Source: Flavobacterium psychrophilum
Lineage (GTDB): Bacteria > Bacteroidota > Bacteroidia > Flavobacteriales > Flavobacteriaceae
Direction: 5' to 3'
DNA length: 6,500 nucleotides
Assembly: GCA_945872875.1 (NCBI GenBank)
Contig: CAMCBB010000092.1
Coordinates: 1-6,500 of the forward strand
The notes beneath the pieces are model-generated. The model made no database searches and had not been told where the DNA came from. It saw only the letters and a program-made list of their open reading frames with translations. Within the stretch, counting starts at the first letter, position 1. Each line of letters begins with the position of its first letter. Of this stretch, positions 1-6,089 are shown piece after piece. The position numbers and the translations under genes are program-made.

Positions 1-212
1 TCTTTAATAATGACTTGCCCTTTATCGTATTCTTTTCCGGGTGTAAAAAGTAGTTCTTTTAATTCTGTTGGAGGAATATAATATCCGAAACATTTTGGCC
101 AATCAGGGCATCCCATTCCAGATCCAGTTAGTCTTACAAAAGCGCCTGCAAAAATTACTAGATAAACTAGTATCAAAGAGATTTTGGCTGATTTTTGAAA
201 ATATTTTTTCAT
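1..212 (-). CDS. ctaA: Heme A synthase (COX15/CtaA family), 5' part only
   Basis: This is the first 70 codons of a gene that continues past the left edge. The ATG is the complement of 210-212. Heme A synthase is an inner-membrane protein that oxidises the C8 methyl group of heme O to a formyl group, giving heme A for aa3-type cytochrome oxidases. The visible part has a short basic N-terminus (MKKYFQKSAK) and a first membrane segment at about residues 11-25. It then shows the family signature FVRLTGSGMGCPDWPKCFG at 25-43. C35 and C41 fit the cysteine pair of the first outer loop of the family. The start lies 10 nt after the stop of the cca gene, so it is probably the third gene of the tsaC-cca-ctaA operon; no promoter is visible in the gap. 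The heme-ligand histidines lie outside the window. The family call is firm; the catalytic details are family knowledge. Confidence 0.9.
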   Translation of the reverse strand, partial: MKKYFQKSAKISLILVYLVIFAGAFVRLTGSGMGCPDWPKCFGYYIPPTELKELLFTPGKEYDKGQVIIK

Positions 213-222
213 AAAACTAATT

Positions 223-1644
223 TTAATTATCTGCTTTTTGTAAACCTAATTTTTGGGCTCTGCTTAATACAAATTCATAAGCAGCCTCGTATTCATTCGG
301 AATTTTACCATCCAAAATAGCTTCTTTAACTGCTTCTTTTAGCATACCAATCTCTCTTGAAGGTTTTAAATTAAAGAGTTGCATGATTTCTTCACCAGAA
401 ATTGGTGGTTGAAATTGTCTTACATGATCTTTTTCTTCAACTTCAATTATTTTCTTACGAACAATATCAAAGTTATTGTGGTACTTCTTGAACTTAACCG
501 GATTTTTAGTAGTAATGTCAGCTTCACAAAGAGTCATTAAATCATCTACATCATCACCAGCATCAAATACTAAACGTCTAACCGCCGAATCAGTAACTGT
601 GTCTTGAGCTAAAACAATCGGTCTTGAACTCATAATAACCATTTTTTGAACAAATTTTAATTTGTTGTTGAGTGGCATGTGCAATCGTTCAAAAATTTTC
701 TTTACCATTTTACCTCCCAAAAATTCATGCCCGTGAAAGGTCCATCCTTGTTTTTTATTGAATTTTTTTGTGGGTGCTTTTCCAATGTCATGAAGTAAAG
801 CCGCCCATCGTAACCATACATCTTCGGTATTCGGACAAATATTATCTACGACTTCTAAAGTGTGATAAAAATTGTTTTTATGGGTGTGTCCTTCAACTTC
901 TTCTACATTATTTAATGCAGTTAATTCGGGTAAAATTAAATCTAATAATCCCGTTTTGTACAAATGTAAAAAGCCAATTGAAGGCTTATCGGTAGACAAT
1001 ATTTTATTTAATTCGTCTACAATTCGTTCACCCGAAATAATATTCAATCGCTCTTTATTTCGTTCAATTGCAATTAACGATTCTTGCTCAATATCAAAAT
1101 TCAATTGGGTTGCAAATCGAATGGCACGCATCATACGCAAGGGATCATCCGAATAAGTAATATCGGGGTTTAAAGGAGTTTTAATACATTTGTTTTGCAA
1201 ATCCTCTAATCCATTAAATGGATCGATTAAATCCCCATAATTATCTTTGTTAAGCGATATTGCTAATGCATTTATTGTAAAATCTCTTCGGTTTTGGTCG
1301 TCTTCAAGAGTTCCGTTTTCTACAATAGGATTTCGACTTTCCTGCAAGTAACTTTCTTTTCGGGCTCCAACAAATTCAATATCTATGTCTTTATAGCGCA
1401 GCATCGCCGTTCCGTAATTTTTAAAAACTTGAACTTTAGGCTTATTAGGGATTAAATCCGAAACTATTAATGCCAATTCAATTCCAGATCCAAGCGCCAC
1501 GACATCAATATCTTTTTTGAAGTCCCGTTCCAAAATAAAATCACGAACAAAACCACCAATTACGTAACTCTCTAAGTTAAGTTCTTGGCTTGCTTGTGCT
1601 ATTATTTTAAAAATAGGATTATTTAGCGCTTTGGTATAATTCAT
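223..1644 (-). CDS. cca: CCA-adding tRNA nucleotidyltransferase with HD domain
   Basis: This 473-residue cytoplasmic enzyme belongs to the class II poly(A) polymerase/CCA transferase family, which adds or repairs the 3' CCA end of tRNAs. Visible parts in order: the nucleotidyltransferase head with GGFVRD at 30-35 and the metal-binding pair in DIDVV (D45, D47); the motif [10 protein letters not shown] at 119-128, which includes the segment that contacts the incoming nucleotide; the RNA-binding segment [11 protein letters not shown] at 167-177; and ERIVDEL at 206-212. An HD phosphohydrolase-type domain follows, with H261, H285-D286 (LLHDIGK) and HGH at 304-306. Its length suits HD-bearing bacterial members. 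HD activity (phosphatase or phosphodiesterase) is known for some relatives and is only inferred here. The ATG follows the tsaC stop after one base (TAA-a-ATG), so translation is probably coupled. It could be an A-adding or poly(A) polymerase paralogue, but as the only such gene visible CCA addition is likelier. Confidence 0.93.
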   Translation of the reverse strand: MNYTKALNNPIFKIIAQASQELNLESYVIGGFVRDFILERDFKKDIDVVALGSGIELALIVSDLIPNKPKVQVFKNYGTAMLRYKDIDIEFVGARKESYLQESRNPIVENGTLEDDQNRRDFTINALAISLNKDNYGDLIDPFNGLEDLQNKCIKTPLNPDITYSDDPLRMMRAIRFATQLNFDIEQESLIAIERNKERLNIISGERIVDELNKILSTDKPSIGFLHLYKTGLLDLILPELTALNNVEEVEGHTHKNNFYHTLEVVDNICPNTEDVWLRWAALLHDIGKAPTKKFNKKQGWTFHGHEFLGGKMVKKIFERLHMPLNNKLKFVQKMVIMSSRPIVLAQDTVTDSAVRRLVFDAGDDVDDLMTLCEADITTKNPVKFKKYHNNFDIVRKKIIEVEEKDHVRQFQPPISGEEIMQLFNLKPSREIGMLKEAVKEAILDGKIPNEYEAAYEFVLSRAQKLGLQKADN

Positions 1645-1645
1645 T

Positions 1646-2212
1646 TTATTTTCTAATAACCTTCACTTGATTGTCTAATGAAAGTTTAATAATTGTAGAT
1701 GGGTTTTTGCATACTTTATCTCTTTGCAAATTTACTACATAGTCTACACCTTTTATAATTTCAGGGCTAATTTCTTTAAAAGTTTTTGGGGTTTCCATTC
1801 CGGAGATATTAGCTGATGTAGAAACTATTGGTTTTTTCATTCGCTCTAATAATTTAAAACAAAAAGGTTCCTTAATTATTCTAACCCCCAGTGTTTTATC
1901 GGCAGCAATCAAATTTTCGGCAATATTTCTCGGATTATCTAATATCAAAGTAGTTGGTTTTTCAGATAATTCCCATAAATCCCATGCCAAATCTGGAATA
2001 GCCGAAAATACATTGTACATCATTTTATCGCCATTCATTAGCACAATCATACTCTTAGAATCTTCTCGCTGCTTTAACGCATATATTTTCGCAATAGCTT
2101 CAGGATTAGTTGCATCGCAGCCTATTCCCCAAACGGTATCGGTTGGGTAAAGAATAATCCCGCCATTTTTTATTACTTCAAAGGCATTGTGTACTTCGGT
2201 ATTGATGTCCAT
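1646..2212 (-). CDS. tsaC: L-threonylcarbamoyladenylate synthase (Sua5/YciO/YrdC)
   Basis: The 188-residue protein is predicted to make threonylcarbamoyl-AMP from threonine, bicarbonate and ATP, the first step of t6A37 modification of ANN-decoding tRNAs. Seen in the sequence: the N-terminal family motif [13 protein letters not shown] at 22-34, the KQR/SK nucleotide-binding stretch at 47-54, PTTLIL at 86-91, LGVRI at 108-112, the highly typical [11 protein letters not shown] at 128-138, and PSTIIKL at 171-177. The length matches the short TsaC type; the extra C-terminal Sua5 domain is absent. The ATG at 2212 lies about 20 nt downstream of a perfect TAnnTTTG element, leaving a very short leader. 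It is the first gene of the minus-strand operon and shares a tRNA-maturation theme with cca behind it. YciO-type paralogues look similar, so the substrate is inferred from motif quality and context. Confidence 0.93.
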   Translation of the reverse strand: MDINTEVHNAFEVIKNGGIILYPTDTVWGIGCDATNPEAIAKIYALKQREDSKSMIVLMNGDKMMYNVFSAIPDLAWDLWELSEKPTTLILDNPRNIAENLIAADKTLGVRIIKEPFCFKLLERMKKPIVSTSANISGMETPKTFKEISPEIIKGVDYVVNLQRDKVCKNPSTIIKLSLDNQVKVIRK

Positions 2213-2232
2213 GATGATTTATTTATAAGGTG

Positions 2233-2240
2233 CAAAGATA
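2233..2240 (-). promoter_or_regulatory. -7 promoter element for tsaC-cca-ctaA
   Basis: On the minus strand the sequence reads TATCTTTG, a perfect match to the Bacteroidota -7 consensus TAnnTTTG. It ends 20 nt before the tsaC ATG, which places the transcription start within a few bases of a very short leader. I see no TTG-type -33 element at the usual distance. Instead a run of nine A (minus strand, 2249-2241) directly adjoins the element. This is a consensus match only. Confidence 0.6.
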
Positions 2241-2297
2241 TTTTTTTTTAGTGATAAATACCTTTTATAAACAAATTCAATCAAGTAAAGAATTTGT

Positions 2298-2305
2298 TAT
2301 ATTTG
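2298..2305 (+). promoter_or_regulatory. -7 promoter element for the glycan operon
   Basis: TATATTTG matches the Bacteroidota consensus TAnnTTTG exactly and ends 21 nt before the ATG at 2327. The leader between them is almost pure A/T (2306-2326), typical of flavobacterial starts without Shine-Dalgarno pairing. No convincing -33 TTG/TTTG lies about 20 nt upstream. As the following six genes have no gaps, this is the only visible promoter for them in the window. Confidence 0.6.
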
Positions 2306-2326
2306 CAATAATATAATTTAATAAAT

Positions 2327-3031
2327 ATGTTTTTTAAAAGAATGAAAAAGAAGTTAAATGAAAATTTAGCTTACAATAGAGAATTAGATTGGGCAAACGT
2401 ATACCATGACAGCATAAGAGGTAAAGAGCATCTATTAAATCTGCCTTTAAATATTGGACGTTGGGCAGGAAGTTATTCATTCTTTTATATACTAAATAGA
2501 ATTTTAAATGAATATAAACCCACATCTATATTAGAACTTGGTTTAGGTGAATCAACCAAATTCATTGCAACTTATGGCAAGCATTATTTAGAATTGAAAA
2601 ATCATACCGTTGTTGAACATGATAATGAATGGATTTCAATTTTTCAACAAAATTTTCAAATATCTTCATTTACAAAAATTCTTCAATTTGATTTAGAGGA
2701 AAAACAAATTAATAATTATTCTAGTACTTCCTATTCGGGATTAGAAAAAGAAATTACAGGGAAGTTTGATTTATATATTATAGATGGCCCATTTGGAAGC
2801 GATCGTTTTTCAAGACATAATATTGTTGATTTGGCAATGAATTTTAATACTGAAGATGAATTTATCATATTGATGGATGATTGTGATAGAAAAGGTGAAA
2901 TGGATACAGTAAATGATTTATTTAAGATATTAAATAAGAAAAACATTAAATTTTATACACGAAAATATATTGGACTAAAAGGTCAATTTTTAATAGTAAC
3001 CGAAAAGTATAAATTTACAACAAGCTTTTAA
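2327..3031 (+). CDS. Putative class I SAM methyltransferase-like protein of a glycan cluster
   Basis: I do not recognise a named family for this 234-residue protein, but its layout is that of a Rossmann-fold, Methyltransf_24-like protein. Seen: a basic N-terminus (FFKRMKKK), motif I ILELGLGES at 68-76 (ExGxG type), a strand ending in acidic residues VVEHD at 95-99, DLYIIDGPFGSDR at 148-160, and a late strand FIILMDDCDR at 179-188. The IIDG...DL...MDD order fits Methyltransf_24 proteins. There are no membrane segments or signal peptide. It opens the plus-strand operon, and its stop overlaps the next start by one base (TAATG), suggesting coupled translation. By context it may methylate a sugar or a lipid-linked glycan intermediate, but the substrate is unknown and SAM use is unproven. 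The ATG at 2327 is chosen because it is the first one after the promoter; Met6 is an alternative. Confidence 0.65.
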   Translation: MFFKRMKKKLNENLAYNRELDWANVYHDSIRGKEHLLNLPLNIGRWAGSYSFFYILNRILNEYKPTSILELGLGESTKFIATYGKHYLELKNHTVVEHDNEWISIFQQNFQISSFTKILQFDLEEKQINNYSSTSYSGLEKEITGKFDLYIIDGPFGSDRFSRHNIVDLAMNFNTEDEFIILMDDCDRKGEMDTVNDLFKILNKKNIKFYTRKYIGLKGQFLIVTEKYKFTTSF

Positions 3032-3927
3032 TGGAACAAAACAATGCTCCAATAGTGTTATTTACGTACAATAGACCTATTCATACTCAAAAAGTATTGA
3101 ATTCATTGGCTTTGTGTCAAGAATCTAGTCAAAGTGATTTGTTTATTTATTGTGATGGTGCCAAAGAAAATGTTGACCAAGAAGGATTAAATAATATCCG
3201 TCAAGTTAGACAAATTGTCAATTCTGAAAATAGATTCAAAAAAGTTGTTGTTATTGAACATGAAAAAAACAAAGGTCTTGCAAATTCAATTATTGATGGA
3301 GTTACGGAAATCGTAAATAAATATGGTAAAATTATTGTTGTTGAAGACGATTTAATAGTATCAAAAGGTTTTTTAAAATACATGAATCAAGCATTATCAA
3401 TGTATGAAGATGATTCTGAAGTTGGTTGTATACATGCTTGGAATTATTATTTTAAAAATGTAGAAGATTGTGAAAGCACTTTTTTTCTTAAAGGAGCAGA
3501 TTGTTGGGGATGGGCTACTTGGAAAAGTAGTTGGAAGTTATTTAATTCTGATGCGCAATTTCTTTTAAATCAGATAGTTTCAAATAAGCAAGAGTTTGAA
3601 TTTAACAGGAATAATACTCATGAATTTGTTCAAATGCTTAAAGATCAAATAGAAGGAAAAGTAAACTCTTGGGCAATAAGATGGCATGCTTCTCTTTTTT
3701 GTAATAATAAATATTGCCTTCATCCCACAATATCCTTAGTTAAAAACATTGGTTTTGATGATTTAGGAACTCATACAATTAATCTAGAATTAGATCAGAA
3801 TCCAATAGACGAGATTAATCTTACCAAAATTAAAATTGAAGAATCAACTTGGTTTTTTAAAAAATATATTGAACAACACACAAAAAAGTCTTTATGGAAA
3901 AAAATTATTTTAAAAATATTAAAATAA
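3031..3927 (+). CDS. GT-A glycosyltransferase (GT2-like, 'HlpA-like' type)
   Basis: The 298-residue protein looks like a nucleotide-sugar-dependent transferase acting at the cytoplasmic face of the membrane in glycan assembly. Seen: the nucleotide-binding N-terminus IVLFTYNRP at 8-16, a strand ending in CDG at 41-43, NKGLANSI at 80-87 (the N-x-G-x-x-x-S/A-I pattern of GT2-like enzymes), the metal-binding VVEDDLIVS at 103-111, the signature CWGWATWKSSW at 158-168, and HPTISLVKNIGFDDLGTH at 231-248. This combination is typical of a bacterial GT family sometimes labelled hemolytic protein HlpA-like; nothing here suggests a hemolysin. The C-terminus from about 285 is basic and hydrophobic (SLWKKIILKILK), possibly a peripheral membrane anchor. 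It starts on the last base of the previous stop, and its last 34 nt overlap the next gene. Donor and acceptor sugars cannot be told. Confidence 0.83.
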   Translation: MEQNNAPIVLFTYNRPIHTQKVLNSLALCQESSQSDLFIYCDGAKENVDQEGLNNIRQVRQIVNSENRFKKVVVIEHEKNKGLANSIIDGVTEIVNKYGKIIVVEDDLIVSKGFLKYMNQALSMYEDDSEVGCIHAWNYYFKNVEDCESTFFLKGADCWGWATWKSSWKLFNSDAQFLLNQIVSNKQEFEFNRNNTHEFVQMLKDQIEGKVNSWAIRWHASLFCNNKYCLHPTISLVKNIGFDDLGTHTINLELDQNPIDEINLTKIKIEESTWFFKKYIEQHTKKSLWKKIILKILK

Positions 3928-4703
3928 AATTTAAAAGGATTTTTAAAAAGAAAAAAAAGGGAATGTGGCAGGGTGATTTCCAGTCTTGGACTCAAGCGCA
4001 AAGCATGACAACTGGATATGATTCAGAAATTATTCTTGAAAAATGTAAAAATGCCTTATTAAAAGTAAAAAATGGTGAGGCAGTTTATGAAAGAGATAGT
4101 GTACTATTTGATTCTATTCAATACAGTTGGGCATTACTTTGTTGCCTGCAAAAAGTTGCTATTGAAAACAATAATAATTTAAATATTATTGATTTTGGAG
4201 GAAGTTTAGGTAGTACTTACTATCAGAACATAAAAATGTTGCAATATCTTAATAGTATTAAATGGTGTATCATAGAACAACCACATTTTGTTTCTTGTGG
4301 GAAAGAATATTTTGAAGATGACAAATTGTTTTTTCATGAAAATTTCTCGCAAGCATTAGATAAATTTTCTCCAAATGTATTGTTGTTAAGTAGTGTGCTA
4401 CAATATTTAGAAGATCCAAAACATTGGATTAAATATGTTTCTGAACTAAAAATTCCATACATTATTATAGATAGAACGGCAATTGCTAATTATTCTAGGG
4501 ATATTATTACTGTTCAAAATGTAAAAGAAGAAATATATCAAGCATCTTATCCATGTTGGTTTTTTAATGAAAACAAACTTCTCAATTTATTTGAAAACTA
4601 TGAACTAGTTTTAGAGTTTGATAGTTTTTGCGATTTTCCATCAAAAATTAATGATCAAACGGAGGTTTTTTGGAAAGGATATTTACTTAAATTAAAATCG
4701 TAA
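3894..4703 (+). CDS. TIGR04325-type putative methyltransferase
   Basis: The 269-residue protein matches, from memory of the family, the TIGR04325 group of putative SAM-dependent methyltransferases found in O-antigen and other surface-polysaccharide clusters. Seen: the family entry motif WQGDFQSWTQA at 25-35 followed by GYD at 41-43; motif I NIIDFGGSLGSTYYQN at 97-112; WCIIEQPHFV at 124-133; LLLSSVLQYLEDP at 163-175; IIDRTAI at 191-197; and SYPCWFF at 218-224. The first 23 residues are strongly basic (KFKRIFKKKKKG). The start at 3894 gives a 34-nt overlap with the previous gene. Met24 at 3963 would remove the overlap and leave a 35-nt gap. I keep 3894 because family members usually carry a basic lead-in before the W-x-G motif. 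The stop overlaps the next start by one base (TAATG). The substrate is unknown; a sugar hydroxyl of the glycan is a guess from context. Confidence 0.82.
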   Translation: MEKNYFKNIKIKFKRIFKKKKKGMWQGDFQSWTQAQSMTTGYDSEIILEKCKNALLKVKNGEAVYERDSVLFDSIQYSWALLCCLQKVAIENNNNLNIIDFGGSLGSTYYQNIKMLQYLNSIKWCIIEQPHFVSCGKEYFEDDKLFFHENFSQALDKFSPNVLLLSSVLQYLEDPKHWIKYVSELKIPYIIIDRTAIANYSRDIITVQNVKEEIYQASYPCWFFNENKLLNLFENYELVLEFDSFCDFPSKINDQTEVFWKGYLLKLKS

Positions 4704-5731
4704 TGCTTTTTTTAACTACCTTTTTCGATAAAAATTATCTTTCTCGTGGATTGGTATTGTATAATTCACTTAAAGAGTATACTTCAGATTTTGAATTGTA
4801 TATCCTTTGTTTAGACGATTTTACAAGAGAATATTTCGAGAATAATAAAAAAGATTACCCTGAGGTTAAAACAATTCAATTATCTGATATAGAAGAAAAT
4901 GATGCCGAATTAACCTTAGCAAAATCTAATAGAAGTAGAATAGAATACTACTTTACATTAAGTCCCTGTTTGCCTTTATATTTATTAAAAAAGTACAACT
5001 TGCCGCATATTTGTTCGCTTGATGCGGATATATTATTTTTAGATTCTCCCAAATCCCTTTTTGATAAACTAAATGAATATTCAATTGTAATTACGCCACA
5101 CAAATTTTCAGATGAAATTACTCATTTAAGTAAATTTGGAATGTATAATGTCAGCTTTCAAATTTTTAAGAATAATGAAACTGGATTGAATTGTTTGCAA
5201 AAATGGAAAGAGGAATGTATTGAGTTTTGTGGCGATGAATACGATAAAGTGAACGATCGATTTGCCGATCAGAAATATCTTGACAAATGGTTAACTTTGT
5301 ATTCTAATGAAGTTTTTGTTTTAAATGACAAAATTAGTGGTTTAGCTCCTTGGAATCTAAATAATTATAAAGTTGAAAAAATTGAAAATCGGTATTATTC
5401 AAATCAGGAGCAAATGATTTTTTATCATTTCCATCATTTTAAAATATTCAATGAAAGTTGGGCTTCTAATGGTTTTAATGAATATAAGGCAAAGCATCAA
5501 AAAGGGGTTGATGCATTGTATTTAGATTATTGGAGTAGAATCGATTCTTATAATAATCAATTTGCAATTGTAAAAGAAGATTCAACCCGTTATAAAACAT
5601 CTACTAAGTTGTTACCTAAATTATTAAAAGAAAAAGTAGTTTATAAACGAAAAAACGAGGTTTTAGAACATAAGAGTTTTACATTTGTACCTAAATTCAT
5701 TCGAAAATTAATTATTAAAAGGTATGCCTAA
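4703..5731 (+). CDS. DxD glycosyltransferase, GT8/nucleotide-diphosphosugar transferase-like
   Basis: This 342-residue protein resembles retaining GT-A glycosyltransferases of the GT8-like, nucleotide-diphosphosugar transferase type. Seen: an N-terminal strand and helix MLFLTTFFDKNYLSRGLVLY typical of GT8-like proteins, the second strand FELYILCLDD at 30-39, the metal and nucleotide-binding DADILFLDSP at 107-116, the acceptor-side segment YNVSFQIFKN at 148-157, FADQKYLDKW at 187-196, SGLAPWNL at 212-219, and YHFHHFK at 241-247, whose histidines may help bind the metal. The tail from about 327 (FVPKFIRKLIIKRYA) is basic and amphipathic with no true membrane segment. It begins on the last base of the preceding stop and its final 8 nt overlap the next gene. 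It probably adds one sugar of the cluster's glycan; linkage and substrates are not readable from sequence. Confidence 0.8.
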   Translation: MLFLTTFFDKNYLSRGLVLYNSLKEYTSDFELYILCLDDFTREYFENNKKDYPEVKTIQLSDIEENDAELTLAKSNRSRIEYYFTLSPCLPLYLLKKYNLPHICSLDADILFLDSPKSLFDKLNEYSIVITPHKFSDEITHLSKFGMYNVSFQIFKNNETGLNCLQKWKEECIEFCGDEYDKVNDRFADQKYLDKWLTLYSNEVFVLNDKISGLAPWNLNNYKVEKIENRYYSNQEQMIFYHFHHFKIFNESWASNGFNEYKAKHQKGVDALYLDYWSRIDSYNNQFAIVKEDSTRYKTSTKLLPKLLKEKVVYKRKNEVLEHKSFTFVPKFIRKLIIKRYA

Positions 5732-6089
5732 ATTAATTCATATAAAGTCATTTCACGAATCTCGAGGTTCGCTTACGGTTCTAGAAAAAAACATCCCTTT
5801 TGATATAAAAAGGGTTTTTTACATTTATAATGTTGATGATTCTGTTCGTGGAAAACACAGGCATCACAAAACGATACAAGCTGCAATTTGTATTCACGGT
5901 TCTTGTAAAATCGCAAATGATGACGGTACGAATCTAGAGGAATTTACTTTAGATCATCCAGAAAAATGTTTGTTCCTTTATCCAGAAGATTATCATTCTA
6001 TGCATAGCTTTTCTAAAGATGCTGTTCTATTGGTTTTAGCATCAGAGTATTACGATCCAAAAGACTATATATATGAGCCATACAGATAA
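5724..6089 (+). CDS. fdtA: dTDP-4-keto-6-deoxyhexose 3,4-ketoisomerase, FdtA/QdtA-like cupin
   Basis: The 121-residue, single-domain cupin of the WxcM-like/FdtA family is predicted to shift the keto group of dTDP-4-keto-6-deoxyglucose from C4 to C3, preparing it for amination. Seen: RGSLTVLE at 14-21, IKRVFYIYNV at 28-37, the HxH motif within RGKHRHHKT at 42-50 (H45 and H47 are the probable catalytic histidines by analogy with the FdtA pair), the cupin strands AICIHGSCKI at 54-63, LYPEDYHSMHSF at 85-96, and the closing EYYDPKDYIYE at 108-118. The length is slightly short of the usual 130-140. The next gene is the expected aminotransferase partner, which supports the role. FdtA (galacto product) and QdtA (gluco product) cannot be separated by eye. 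GC looks higher here than in the four genes upstream. The 8-nt overlap with the previous gene (ATGcctaa) suggests coupled translation. Confidence 0.83.
   Translation: MPKLIHIKSFHESRGSLTVLEKNIPFDIKRVFYIYNVDDSVRGKHRHHKTIQAAICIHGSCKIANDDGTNLEEFTLDHPEKCLFLYPEDYHSMHSFSKDAVLLVLASEYYDPKDYIYEPYR

Noticed and set aside
213..222. Possible terminator or promoter between cca and ctaA
   Set aside because: The gap is only 10 nt, has no hairpin or TAnnTTTG element, and fits simple operon read-through.
768..1156. Two plus-strand open frames (768-995 and 872-1156) opposite the cca gene
   Set aside because: They lie fully antisense to a strongly conserved enzyme, overlap each other in different frames and show no recognisable domain; the cca motifs explain the sequence.
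3031..3927. Hemolysin-like function suggested by the HlpA-like family label
   Set aside because: The sequence has nucleotide-sugar transferase motifs (NRP, EDD, WGWATW) and neither a signal peptide nor toxin features. The label seems to be a legacy name.
2334..4001. Short minus-strand open frames at 2334-2525, 2731-2946, 3201-3383 and 3795-4001
   Set aside because: All are antisense to plus-strand genes with clear motifs. Their phenylalanine- and serine-rich composition is what complementing A-rich coding DNA produces.
5717..5726. AAAAGG just before the FdtA-like ATG, resembling a Shine-Dalgarno
   Set aside because: Only one base separates it from the ATG, too close to work as a ribosome-binding site, and the bases also code for the IKR of the upstream protein. 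Coupling through the 8-nt overlap explains the start better.
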